This document shows positions 8,174 to 16,359 of a stretch of DNA of 64,000 bases, in pieces. Position numbers and translations under genes: made by a program. Source of the stretch: DASWJZ01 sp964440525 (GTDB lineage: Bacteria; Pseudomonadota; Alphaproteobacteria; Rhizobiales; Afifellaceae); assembly GCA_964440525.1 (NCBI GenBank), contig CAYTTC010000008.1, positions 1-64,000 on the forward strand, read 5' to 3'. The notes beneath the pieces were generated by a model that saw nothing but the letters and a program-made list of their open reading frames with translations, did no database searches and had not been told where the DNA came from. Every line of letters begins with the position of its first letter. Positions within the stretch are counted from its first letter, which is position 1.

Positions 8174-9196
8174 TCAGCCGCCGATGCAGGTGTCGACGTT
8201 GGCGGGCGTGCACACGTCGAGGCCCGTATAGGTCGGGTCGGCCGGAGCCGGCTTGCCTTCAACGATATCCTTGATCGCGTAGATGACCTTGTAGCCCATC
8301 TCAAACGGACGCTGGCCGACCTGTCCGGCCGAAAGGCCTTCTTTCATCAGGTCGATCTGGACGGGGAGCGTGTCGGCAACGACGAGCGCCAGCTCGCCCG
8401 ACGCGATCTTGTCCTTGTACTGGCTAACGGCGGCCCGGTAAGCGTCCGGCACGAATTGCGGGAAGCCGCCGGTCGGAATGAACGCGTCGAGGTCGGGATA
8501 CTTGCCCAGAATGTCCTCCAGCTGCTGCACCGACAGCGGAAAATCGTCGTTCGTGTAGAGCGGGCATCCATCAACCTCGGTCCAGCCGTTGGTGTCTTCA
8601 AGGCGTGCGCCGGGCGGATCGCCGCGCTCGACGCCGGCGAGCGTGTCGCGAATACCCTGCATGCGCTCGTTGTGGTTGGCCGCGGCCGCGCCGCCCGACT
8701 GGATGCAGATCGTCCCGCCGTCCGGCTTGATCCCCTGGGCTAGCTTCGCCAGCTCCACGCCGATCTCGTAATTGTGCGTTCCGATATAGGCAACGCGCAG
8801 ATCCTTGCTTTCCGGAAGCAGATCGGTGTCCCAGGTCAGGATCGGAATGCCCTTGGCCTTCGCCTCGGGCAGCACGCTCGCCATCGCAGCCGCATTGGCC
8901 GCGGCAACGGCAATGCCGTCGACGCCCTTGGCAATCAGGTCCGCCACGATCTGCACCTGCTCGTCGCCGCCGCCGTGCTCCGGCGGGCCGGTGAAGAAGC
9001 ACTCGACCTTGTCGGCGCCGATTTCGGCGACGGCTTTTTCGCAGCCGAGCTTGGCCTGATCGAAGAACGGGTTGTTCAGGTTCTTCGGCACCACCGCGAT
9101 GACGAGCTTATCCTGAGCGCTTGCCTGACCGGCGAAGAACGCGCCGGCCACCATCGCGCCGGCGATGAAGGCTGCACCTGTCATATACTTTCTCAT
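8174..9196 (-). CDS. Sugar-type ABC transporter substrate-binding protein
   Basis: A 340-residue periplasmic binding protein of the RbsB/Peripl_BP_4 family that delivers a ligand to the neighbouring permease. Residues 1-27 are a signal peptide ending GQASA. The mature N-terminus VVPKNLNNPFFDQ is the typical sugar-binding opening, followed by IVADLIAKGVDGIAVAAAN. The ATG at 9196 was chosen because GGGAGGAATG precedes it and it begins the signal peptide; the frame extends upstream without support. It is the last gene of the permease-ATPase set, 52 bp after the permease. The ligand is unknown; context suggests a deoxy-sugar or sugar acid. Confidence 0.9.
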   Translation of the reverse strand: MRKYMTGAAFIAGAMVAGAFFAGQASAQDKLVIAVVPKNLNNPFFDQAKLGCEKAVAEIGADKVECFFTGPPEHGGGDEQVQIVADLIAKGVDGIAVAAANAAAMASVLPEAKAKGIPILTWDTDLLPESKDLRVAYIGTHNYEIGVELAKLAQGIKPDGGTICIQSGGAAAANHNERMQGIRDTLAGVERGDPPGARLEDTNGWTEVDGCPLYTNDDFPLSVQQLEDILGKYPDLDAFIPTGGFPQFVPDAYRAAVSQYKDKIASGELALVVADTLPVQIDLMKEGLSAGQVGQRPFEMGYKVIYAIKDIVEGKPAPADPTYTGLDVCTPANVDTCIGG

Positions 9197-9248
9197 TCCA
9201 TTCCTCCCTTGCTCACAAAAATGAAGCGCGCCGCTCATTGACCCGAGC

Positions 9249-10298
9249 TTAAGCACGCCTCCGCCCGCGAATCTTTTCAAGCAGAACCGCGAGAACGATG
9301 AAGACGCCGACAAAGGCGCCTTGCCAATTGGAATCGATTCCCTGCATCAACAGGGAATTGCGGATGACCTCAAGCAGCGCGGCTCCGACGAAGGCCCCGA
9401 AGGGCCCGCCCTCGCCGCCCATCAAATTGGCGCCGCCGATGACAGTCGAGGCGATGACGCGGAGCTCGTAACCGGTGCCGAGCCCGTTGATCGCCGAGCC
9501 CTGCCACCCGACGATCAATATGGCGGCGATGGCGGCCGTCAGCCCGGAGATGACGTAAGCATGCACCTTCACCCGATCGACCGGCACGCCGGTCAGCCGT
9601 GACGCCTGCTCGTTGCCGCCGATCGAATAGAGGTGGCGTCCCCAGGTGGTGAGCCTCAGGATCACGCTGAAGAGAGCCGTAAGAAGGATCAGCACCCAGA
9701 CGGGATGCGAGAGGCCGAGGAACTGGCCGCCGCCGATGATCTTGAACGTCGCGCCGGAGGGGCCGAATTCGTAGATCATCTTGTTTTCGGAGAGCACGAT
9801 CGCGATCGACCGGGCGAACGAGAGCATGCCGAGCGTCACTACGAATGGCGAAAGGCCGACATAGGCGATCAGCAGGCCGTTGATCAGGCCGGTCGCCATA
9901 CCGGTCAGCAAGCCCGCGCCGAGGGCGAAGTACCATTGGTGGCCGGCCTGCAGCAGGACGCCGCATACCACGCCGACGAGTCCCATGATCGAGCCGACGG
10001 AGAGGTCGATGCCGCCGGTGATGATCACCGCAACCATCCCGACCGCCATGATGCCAATGAAGGCGAAGTTGCGGGTGATGTTGTAGAAATTGGCGCGGCT
10101 CGCAAAGGCGTCCGGCTGCAGGAAGCACATCACGCCGACGATGACGATCAGTGCAACCGTGATCCAGAACGCCTGCATCGATATGAGCTTCTCGAAGAGC
10201 GTCTGCTCCTTGATGCCGACGACGTCCTCGATCGCCACCCCGCCCATTGGTCGCGGCGCAGCGCCAGCTGCCCCGGCAGGCGCTCCCTCAGGCTGCAT
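9249..10298 (-). CDS. Sugar-type ABC transporter permease (RbsC/FrcC-like)
   Basis: A 349-residue inner-membrane permease of the BPD_transp_2 (CUT2) family. After a 30-residue cytoplasmic lead there are about ten hydrophobic helices. The conserved stretch AVIITGGIDLSVGSIMGL and the GGNEQASRLTGVPVDRVK loop, which contacts the ATPase, are clear. Its start overlaps the ATPase gene end by 11 bp, implying coupled expression. It forms the channel for the importer whose binding protein follows. Confidence 0.93.
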   Translation of the reverse strand: MQPEGAPAGAAGAAPRPMGGVAIEDVVGIKEQTLFEKLISMQAFWITVALIVIVGVMCFLQPDAFASRANFYNITRNFAFIGIMAVGMVAVIITGGIDLSVGSIMGLVGVVCGVLLQAGHQWYFALGAGLLTGMATGLINGLLIAYVGLSPFVVTLGMLSFARSIAIVLSENKMIYEFGPSGATFKIIGGGQFLGLSHPVWVLILLTALFSVILRLTTWGRHLYSIGGNEQASRLTGVPVDRVKVHAYVISGLTAAIAAILIVGWQGSAINGLGTGYELRVIASTVIGGANLMGGEGGPFGAFVGAALLEVIRNSLLMQGIDSNWQGAFVGVFIVLAVLLEKIRGRRRA

Positions 10299-11028
10299 GG
10301 ATGGCTCCAGTGATGAGGCCGGTCACCTCTTCCGGACTGGAGTCCTTGATCGCCTTCTCCGCCACTTTGCGCCCGCGTCGCATCACGAAGATGCGGTCGG
10401 CGACGGCGAAGACGTCTGGCATGCGGTGGCTGATGAGGACGATGGCGATGCCCCGGTCGCGCAGGCGCCGAATTAGGTCGAGCACCTGTGCCACCTGCCG
10501 CACGGAGATCGCGGCCGTGGGCTCGTCCATGAGCAGGATCTTGGATTCCGCAAGCCGCGTGCGCGCGATCGCCACGGCCTGGCGCTGGCCGCCCGACATG
10601 CGGCGGACGAGGTCGCGCGGCCTGGTCTCAGACTTGAGCTCAGCGAAGAGCTCGCCTGCCCGCTGGTACATCGAGCGAAAATCGAGGAACCTGAAGGGCC
10701 CGACGCGGTTCGCCGCCTCGCGGCCGAGGAAAACGTTGGCTGCCGCGGTCAGGTTGTCGCAGAGCGCCAGATCCTGATAGACGATCTCGATCCCCTTCTG
10801 GCGCGCTTCGATCGGCTTGTGGAACTGCACCGGCTTGTCGTCCATAATGATCTCGCCCGAGGACGGTGCGAAATTTCCAGCGACAATCTTCACCAGTGTC
10901 GACTTGCCGGCCCCGTTGTCTCCCATGAGGCCGAGCACCTCGCCCGGCTCCAACGTGAGATCGACCTCGGTCAGCGCGGTGATCGCGCCGAAGTGCTTCG
11001 ATATCTTGCTAAGCTGGAGAACAGCCAC
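10288..11028 (-). CDS. ABC transporter ATPase, single-domain FrcA-like
   Basis: Nucleotide-binding subunit of about 247 residues energising the adjacent permease. Walker A GDNGAGKST, Q-loop region IVYQDLAL, signature MSGGQRQ, Walker B ILLMDEPTAA and switch HR (LISHRMP) are all present. Most CUT2 ATPases are double-domain proteins of about 500 residues; this one has a single domain, like rhizobial fructose ATPase FrcA. A GTG at 11028 gives a family-like N-terminus with GGAAG upstream. The frame is open to an ATG at 11163 that overlaps the hydratase stop (ATGA), but that adds 45 Arg/Pro-rich residues with no ribosome site. The longer start cannot be excluded. Confidence 0.88.
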   Translation of the reverse strand: MAVLQLSKISKHFGAITALTEVDLTLEPGEVLGLMGDNGAGKSTLVKIVAGNFAPSSGEIIMDDKPVQFHKPIEARQKGIEIVYQDLALCDNLTAAANVFLGREAANRVGPFRFLDFRSMYQRAGELFAELKSETRPRDLVRRMSGGQRQAVAIARTRLAESKILLMDEPTAAISVRQVAQVLDLIRRLRDRGIAIVLISHRMPDVFAVADRIFVMRRGRKVAEKAIKDSSPEEVTGLITGAIHAA

Positions 11029-11159
11029 GTGACGGCTTCCACTCGACCTTAGACGTTTCCTCTCCGGCGGGCTGCGGGCCGGTATTTTTCGCGACGATAG
11101 GGAGGTCGGAAGGCGTTGTCCAGCGAGCGGCGCGGGTGCCTGGCCCGCCACCGGATGTG

Positions 11160-11948
11160 TCATCCGATGCGGACGCTGACGCTTCCCAATTCGCTGAAAT
11201 CGGCCTCGACCTCATCGCCTCGATCAATAGGTAGCGGAATCATGCATGTTCCGGTTGTCACGACCTCGCCTGCCTTCAGGATCAGTCCCAAGCCCGATAG
11301 CTCGTTCGCGAGCCAGGTGAGCGCATCGAGCGGACCTGCGAGGACGTTGGCGCCGCGTCCTTCCCGCTCGATCTTGCCGCGCACCACGCCGGTTACGCGA
11401 TGCCCGGCGAGGTCCATTTCGCGCCAGGCGGCGGGCGCCGGATCGCCGAGCACGAAAAGATGCGCGCAGGCGTTGTCGGCGATCAGCTGCGGAGCTCCGA
11501 CAGCGGTGAAATCGTCGTAGCGGGAATCGGGGATCTCGATCGCAGGGTGGAGTGTCGCGACGGCATCCGTGACCTCGGCGATCGAGTACGGCTGAGCGCG
11601 AGGCGTGAGGTCGCGCGCCATGCGGAATGCAAATTCCGCCTCGGCGACCCGCATGTGATTGGCACCGAGCGGCAGCGCGGCGCCGCTCGCGAAAGCCTTC
11701 TCGCGCAAGAGCCGTCCCGCGAGCGGCGCGTCGACATTGATGTGCGACTGTCCGGCGGCGCTCGTCGCCGCAATCTTCCAGCCGAAAAGCGGCGCCCGGC
11801 TGCGGCCCTCCACCAGCGCCTGCACAGCATAGCCCTCGGCGCGCGTTGTCGGCCGGATTTCCGCCGGCAGCTCGGCCAGGCGGCGGCCCTCCTCCCAGTG
11901 CCGCCACACCAGGTCGGACGCGGCTCGGAGGCCGGCTTCGCTCAGCAT
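11160..11948 (-). CDS. 2-keto-4-pentenoate hydratase-like protein (FAH superfamily)
   Basis: A 262-residue member of the MhpD/fumarylacetoacetate-hydrolase fold. Family members hydrate 2-keto-pentenoates or cleave or decarboxylate related diketo acids using a divalent metal. Metal-site and family stretches include EAEFAFRMARDL (about residue 103), LHPAIEIPDSRY, and GEVVTTGTCMIPLPIDRGD near the C-terminus. It sits 12 bp after lutC and upstream of the ABC genes in the same direction, so it is probably in that operon. No aromatic meta-cleavage dioxygenase is nearby, so the substrate may instead be a sugar-acid intermediate. Exact reaction unknown. Confidence 0.85.
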   Translation of the reverse strand: MLSEAGLRAASDLVWRHWEEGRRLAELPAEIRPTTRAEGYAVQALVEGRSRAPLFGWKIAATSAAGQSHINVDAPLAGRLLREKAFASGAALPLGANHMRVAEAEFAFRMARDLTPRAQPYSIAEVTDAVATLHPAIEIPDSRYDDFTAVGAPQLIADNACAHLFVLGDPAPAAWREMDLAGHRVTGVVRGKIEREGRGANVLAGPLDALTWLANELSGLGLILKAGEVVTTGTCMIPLPIDRGDEVEADFSELGSVSVRIG

Positions 11949-11960
11949 TCCGGCTCCCGG

Positions 11961-12632
11961 CTAACCAACAACCAAGATATGGAGATCGCGCGGGCCGTGG
12001 GCGCCGAGGATCAATGTCTGCTCGATGTCGCCCGAGCGCGACGGGCCGGTGACGAGGTTCACCGTGCGCGGCAAGACACCGGGTCCATAGGTCTCGCGGA
12101 TGCGGCGCCAGACCGTTTCGTAGTCGCCGGCGATGTCGTCAGCGAACACCACGACGATATGCGTGTCGGGGAGGAAGTTCAGGGTTGTCGGGTTGTCCTC
12201 GCCAGATAGAAGCATCAGCGTGCCCGACTCGGCGACGCCGGCGAAAGCGCGGCTCAGCGAAACGGCATCGTGGCCGTCGGACGCGCCAGTCAGGCGCTCC
12301 AGATGCGGCTCGCGGTCCCAAGGCAGGCTCGCGAGCACGAGATCGGCGCCCGAGCGTATCTGCATCGGAAGATTGTGGGCGCGAAGATGCGTGCCGACCG
12401 CCGCCGGCACGTCGTCCGGCGAGGCGAGCCGCTCGACGGTTGAGGAAACGCGTTCCGCCATCTCGCAAAACAGCGCAACGCGACCTTTGCGATCGCGCTT
12501 TCCCCGTTCAGGGATGAGGTTGGGCTGCGGGTTCTCGATCCGCGCGGCGACGGCTTGGGTCCGCGCGGCTTCATCCCCGGCGACGCCGAGCGCTCGCCTG
12601 ACCTTGGCAAGCACCGCCTCGCGCGCGCTCAC
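11961..12632 (-). CDS. lutC: Lactate utilisation protein C
   Basis: A 223-residue LUD-domain protein (YkgG/LutC family), a subunit of the LutABC complex that oxidises L-lactate to pyruvate. Family marks are the N-terminal SAREAVLAKVRRALG, AFAGVAESGTLMLLSG and the C-terminal TVNLVTGPSRSGDIEQTLILGAHGPR. Its start overlaps the lutB stop by 4 bp. The gene order lutA-X-lutB-lutC supports the call. Confidence 0.93.
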   Translation of the reverse strand: MSAREAVLAKVRRALGVAGDEAARTQAVAARIENPQPNLIPERGKRDRKGRVALFCEMAERVSSTVERLASPDDVPAAVGTHLRAHNLPMQIRSGADLVLASLPWDREPHLERLTGASDGHDAVSLSRAFAGVAESGTLMLLSGEDNPTTLNFLPDTHIVVVFADDIAGDYETVWRRIRETYGPGVLPRTVNLVTGPSRSGDIEQTLILGAHGPRDLHILVVG

Positions 12633-14050
12633 GCCTTTGCCCTGCCGGCTTTGTAGAGATCCATGAAGGTGCGACCGGACGGCGCCGGCATGTCGCGGTC
12701 TTTGGTCCAGCCGCCGGCGAGCGGCAGGCTCGCGAAGCGCCCGCGCCGGCGGCCCAAAATGCCGAGCGCGCGCATGGCGACGCGGGTGGCGAGACGATAG
12801 AGCCTCGGCCGCGTCGCGAAGTAGGCCCAGAGACGGATGCCGTAGCGCTGCGTCGCCGGCGAGAGGCCGCGCTCGAACTCCTTCTCGCGCCAGTGCCGCA
12901 TCAGCTTGGGAAGCGGGATCATCATGGGGCAGACGCTTTCGCAGCGCCCGCAGAAGGTAGAGGCGTTCGGAAGGTCACGCGTCTTCTCCAGCCCGAAGAT
13001 CGCCGGGTCGAGCACGGCGCCCATCGGCCCCGGATAGGTGGCGCCGTAAGCGTGGCCGCCAACCGCGTGATAGACCGGGCAGTGGTTCATGCAGGCACCG
13101 CAGCGGATGCAGCGGAGCATCTCCTGATATTCGGTGCCGAGCATCGCGGTCCGGCCATTGTCCAGAATCACCACGTGGTATTCGGCGGGGCCGTCGGGAT
13201 CCTCGGGCCGGCGCGGGCCGGTGGAGACGGTCGTGTAGACCGACATGTCCTGACCGGTGGCGGAGCGGGCGAGGAGGCGCAGGATAGTCGAGGCGTCCAT
13301 CAGCGTCGGCACGAGTTTTTCGATCGACGCGATGACGATGTGGATGCGCGGCAGGATCTGCGTCAGGTCGCCATTGCCTTCGTTGGTGACGATGATGGAG
13401 CTTCCAGTCTCGGCGACCAGAAAATTCGCACCGGTAATGCCGACATCGGCGGCGAGAAAGCGGTCGCGGAGGATGCCGCGCGCCTCGGCGAGCAGGCTCG
13501 TCGGCTCGGAGAGATCGCGATCGGGCGGCAAATGCGTATGGACGCGGCGGAAGTCGGCTTCCACCTGATCCTGATTCACGTGCACGGCAGGCGCGATGAT
13601 GTGGCTCGGCACCTCGCCGCGGAGCTGAATAATGTATTCGCCGAGGTCGGTCTCCACAGCCTGGATGCCGTTCGCCTCGAGGTGCTCGTTAAGACCGATC
13701 TCCTCGGAGATCATCGACTTGCCCTTGGTCGCGGTCTTGGCGCCGACACTGCGGCAAATGCCGAGGATGATTTTCCGCGCGTCCTCCCCGGTCTCGGCGA
13801 AGTGCACATGCCCGCCGCAGGCGGTGACACGCGCCTCGTAGGCTTCGAGGTAGAGGTCGAGGTGGTCGAGCGTGTGATCCTTGATCGCGCGCGCCTGCTC
13901 GCGAAGCTCTTCGAACTCGGGAAGCGCCGCAACGGCCAGCGCGCGTTTTTCGATGAAGTTGTGGCGGACGTGGTTCAGCGCCCGCTGCAGCTGCGGGTCA
14001 TCAAGCGCATGGCGGGCGTTCTCCTTGAACTTGTCAGCCGTGATCTGCAT
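12629..14050 (-). CDS. lutB: Lactate utilisation iron-sulfur protein B
   Basis: A 473-residue LutB/YkgF-type subunit: an N-terminal LUD domain (KGKSMISEEIGLNEHLEANG, GITGANFLVAETGSSIIVTNEGN) followed by a ferredoxin-like double 4Fe-4S module (CIRCGACMNHCPVY and CGRCESVCPM). It carries electrons within the L-lactate oxidation complex, probably to the quinone pool. The ATG at 14050, giving MQITADKFKENA, matches the family start; the frame runs further upstream into the preceding gene without support. It lies 16 bp after an unknown secreted-protein gene and overlaps lutC. Confidence 0.95.
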   Translation of the reverse strand: MQITADKFKENARHALDDPQLQRALNHVRHNFIEKRALAVAALPEFEELREQARAIKDHTLDHLDLYLEAYEARVTACGGHVHFAETGEDARKIILGICRSVGAKTATKGKSMISEEIGLNEHLEANGIQAVETDLGEYIIQLRGEVPSHIIAPAVHVNQDQVEADFRRVHTHLPPDRDLSEPTSLLAEARGILRDRFLAADVGITGANFLVAETGSSIIVTNEGNGDLTQILPRIHIVIASIEKLVPTLMDASTILRLLARSATGQDMSVYTTVSTGPRRPEDPDGPAEYHVVILDNGRTAMLGTEYQEMLRCIRCGACMNHCPVYHAVGGHAYGATYPGPMGAVLDPAIFGLEKTRDLPNASTFCGRCESVCPMMIPLPKLMRHWREKEFERGLSPATQRYGIRLWAYFATRPRLYRLATRVAMRALGILGRRRGRFASLPLAGGWTKDRDMPAPSGRTFMDLYKAGRAKA

Positions 14051-14066
14051 GAGGGGCCGCTTCCAC

Positions 14067-14570
14067 CTACCAGGCGCAGTCTTCGGAAGAGCCGCGGCGG
14101 AGGACGAATTCGCCATGCTCGCCGCCCGCCGCCAGGTAATCGCGGCCGCCCTCACCGTTTTTCGCCAGCATTCCGGTCTGATCGTTCACGAGCTTGACCA
14201 TGTCGCCGCCCGACCAGAGGACCTTGAAGCGCTCGCCGCTCGCCTCGCAATAATCGTTGGCGCAGGCCTCGCAGAGATAGCCGCCCTCGATCTTCACATA
14301 GCAGGCGCCGCTGAAGCCGAATCTCGTCCCGTATCTCAGCGAATAGATGACGCTAGCGAGGAGGTCGTCCTCGAAGACCTGGAAATTTACCGCGATCTCA
14401 GTGACGCGCTGCCCCGGATGCGCTGCAAGGTGCGCGGCGGCGTAGGTGCGCGCGAAGCAGGTGTCATAGAGAGCCGAGGCCTCCTGCGAGGCGGCCTGCC
14501 CGGCGCCAGCGACGAGCGCTCCGCCGGTCAGAAACGCGCGGACGAGCGCAGGCGGCCGAAAAATCCTCAT
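14067..14570 (-). CDS. Unknown exported cysteine-containing protein inside the lut operon
   Basis: A 167-residue protein with no recognised family. The N-terminus has a signal-like segment, with basic residues then ALVRAFLTGGALVAGAGQAASQ. The mature part has seven cysteines, including CYVKIEGGYLCEACANDYCE, which look like disulfides or a metal site in the periplasm. Its ATG overlaps the lutA stop by 4 bp (ATGA), so it is translationally coupled to lutA, and lutB starts 16 bp later. Canonical lutABC operons lack such a gene. A periplasmic sensing or protective role is speculation. Confidence 0.75.
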   Translation of the reverse strand: MRIFRPPALVRAFLTGGALVAGAGQAASQEASALYDTCFARTYAAAHLAAHPGQRVTEIAVNFQVFEDDLLASVIYSLRYGTRFGFSGACYVKIEGGYLCEACANDYCEASGERFKVLWSGGDMVKLVNDQTGMLAKNGEGGRDYLAAGGEHGEFVLRRGSSEDCAW

Positions 14571-15361
14571 GCGCCCGCCTCTCCGATCGCCGGCTCGTCG
14601 GTCATGCCGGCGAGCACTTCGGCGACGTGGCGGGAGCGCGTCGCGCGGCCTTCGCGCTTCAGCTTGCCGGCCATGTTGAGCAGACAGCCGAGGTCGCCGG
14701 CAAGCAGCGTCTCGGCGCCCGTCTCGGCGATCCGCGCCGTCTTCTTCTCAACGATGGCGTTCGAGATATCGGGATATTTTACGCAGAACGTGCCGCCGAA
14801 TCCGCAGCAGACATCCGCCTCCGGCAGCTCCCGGAGATCAAGCCCGGCGACCGTTCTCAGGAGCTGGCGTGGCTGCTGCTGGATGCCGAGCTCGCGCAGC
14901 CCCGAGCAGGAATCGTGATAGGTGACGCTTCCCTGGTGAGAAGCGGCAACCGAGGCGACGCCGAGCACGTCGGTCAGAAAGCTCACCAGCTCAAAGGATT
15001 TCGCGGCAATCGCATCGGCGCGCGGCGCCCATTCCGGATCGTCGGCGAAGAGTCCCGGATAATGCTTCTTGATCATGCCAGTGCAGGAGCCGGACGGCGC
15101 GACGACATAGTCGTATGGCGCGAAGGCCGTGATGACGCCCTTCGCTACGGCCTTGGCGTCGCTCCGGTCGCCGGAATTGTAAGCGGGCTGGCCGCAGCAG
15201 GTCTGCGCCTCCGGCACCTCGACGCTGCAGCCAGCATCCTCCAAGAGCTTCAGCGCGGCAAAGCCGATGCTCGGGCGAAAAAGATCGACGAGGCAGGTGA
15301 CGAACAGGCCGACACGTGGCTTGGCGGCTGCGGTCGCCAGCGGATGAGCAGGAGCGCTCAC
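14567..15361 (-). CDS. lutA: Lactate utilisation protein A (CCG-domain)
   Basis: A 264-residue subunit of the LutABC L-lactate oxidation complex. It contains two CCG domains that bind non-cubane Fe-S clusters: CCGQPAYNSGD near residue 55 and CCGFGGTFCVKYPDIS near residue 190. The N-terminus VGLFVTCLVDLFRPSIG is typical of YkgE/LutA. It starts within the last codons of the regulator gene (4-bp overlap) and overlaps the next gene by 4 bp, so it is embedded in a tightly coupled operon. Confidence 0.95.
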   Translation of the reverse strand: MSAPAHPLATAAAKPRVGLFVTCLVDLFRPSIGFAALKLLEDAGCSVEVPEAQTCCGQPAYNSGDRSDAKAVAKGVITAFAPYDYVVAPSGSCTGMIKKHYPGLFADDPEWAPRADAIAAKSFELVSFLTDVLGVASVAASHQGSVTYHDSCSGLRELGIQQQPRQLLRTVAGLDLRELPEADVCCGFGGTFCVKYPDISNAIVEKKTARIAETGAETLLAGDLGCLLNMAGKLKREGRATRSRHVAEVLAGMTDEPAIGEAGA

Positions 15362-16143
15362 GAGGCGACCGATCGCGAGGCGGCGCGTTCGTACTTGGCG
15401 AGGCGGCGCGCGGCGTTGGCTTCGCGCGCCAAGGTCTCGCCGACCGCTTTCAGCGCGCGCTCCACGAAAGCGATATGTGCCTCGGCCGCGCGGCGTGCGG
15501 CATCGAGATTACCCGCGGCTATGCCGGCATGGATGCTGCGGTGTTGTTCCAGCAGGCTCAGCCGATAGGGGGCGTACGCGTAAAGCCGGTCGCGATTGTG
15601 AAAAACGCCTTCGGCCATGAGCTGGTAGGAGGAGCGCATCGTGTGGAGGAGGACAATGTTATGCGCGGCCTCGACAATCGCCATGTGGAACTCGACGTCG
15701 AGGCGCGATTCGGCCGCCGGATCGCCCTCAGCATGTGCCGCCTCCATGGCGGCAAGGATGCGGTCGAGGATGGCGATGTCCGCCGCCGTCGCGCGTTCGG
15801 CGGCAAAGGCGGAGGCAAGGCCCTCCACCTCGCGGCGGAACTCCAGATAGTCGGCAATGGCTCGGGGATGGCGGCGGACCAGCCCGACCATCGGCTCTTT
15901 GAAGGCGGTGCCGAGAATCTCGGCAACATAGGTTCCCTCCCCTGGCCGCGACGCGACGAGATGACGGGCTTCCAGCTCCTTCAAGGCAGCGCGCAGGATC
16001 GGGCGCGATACGTCGAGCTCCGTCGAAAGCTCGCGCTCGGCCGGCAGCCGGTCGCCTGGCCGGAGCACGCCGTCGAGAACCAGGTCCTCGATCTGGCGGA
16101 TGACCGTGTCGGCGGTTCGGTCGTGGACGATCTTGCGGAACAT
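15358..16143 (-). CDS. GntR-family (FadR subfamily) regulator, LldR/GlcC-like
   Basis: A 261-residue DNA-binding repressor/activator. The N-terminal winged helix has IEDLVLDGVLRPGDRLPAER and LSTELDVSRPILRAALKEL. The C-terminal FCD domain (from about residue 95) has the metal-binding pattern with FHMAIVEAAHN and HRSIHAGI. LldR responds to L-lactate and GlcC to glycolate. This gene is first in the lut operon and divergent from glcDEF, so it could govern both. The frame stays open far upstream (to 17877, antisense to glcD), but the domain starts at the ATG at 16143. Confidence 0.92.
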   Translation of the reverse strand: MFRKIVHDRTADTVIRQIEDLVLDGVLRPGDRLPAERELSTELDVSRPILRAALKELEARHLVASRPGEGTYVAEILGTAFKEPMVGLVRRHPRAIADYLEFRREVEGLASAFAAERATAADIAILDRILAAMEAAHAEGDPAAESRLDVEFHMAIVEAAHNIVLLHTMRSSYQLMAEGVFHNRDRLYAYAPYRLSLLEQHRSIHAGIAAGNLDAARRAAEAHIAFVERALKAVGETLAREANAARRLAKYERAASRSVAS

Positions 16144-16192
16144 TGGCCGTGTTACGATAAAGAGGGGCTCACGATAGAGAGCGAGCGCCGCC

Positions 16193-16212
16193 GTGGTCAA
16201 TTCTTTTGTCCA
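16193..16212. promoter_or_regulatory. Candidate regulator operator, lut side
   Basis: GTGGTC at 16193-16198 is followed 9 nt later by GTCCA at 16208-16212, an imperfect version of the dyad at 16306-16326. It lies about 50 bp upstream of the FadR-type regulator start, a position fit for autoregulation. Confidence 0.4.
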
Positions 16213-16305
16213 AGGGCAGCAAAACCTGCCGCCCGGGCGACCCTCGCCTTGGTAACAAACGCTAGATTCGAAGCTCGACAAGCCACGGCCGAAATGGTCT
16301 GTTAC

Positions 16306-16326
16306 GTGGTCAATAAAATAGACCAC
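16306..16326. promoter_or_regulatory. Candidate regulator operator, glc side
   Basis: A perfect dyad GTGGTC (16306-16311), 9-nt AT spacer, GACCAC (16321-16326), lies 34 bp before glcD. A TGGTCT at 16295-16300 overlaps the same area. FadR-subfamily proteins bind TGGTC-type half sites, so this is the likely operator for the divergent regulator. Half-site spacing is longer than in classical FadR sites. Confidence 0.5.
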
Positions 16327-16359
16327 CGAAGAATGACAGATTGACGACGGGATAGGCGA

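Noticed and set aside
10288..11163. ATG at 11163 as start of the sugar ABC ATPase
   Set aside because: It gives an ATGA overlap with the hydratase gene but adds a 45-residue Arg/Pro-rich lead without a ribosome site; the GTG at 11028 fits the family. Kept as an alternative.
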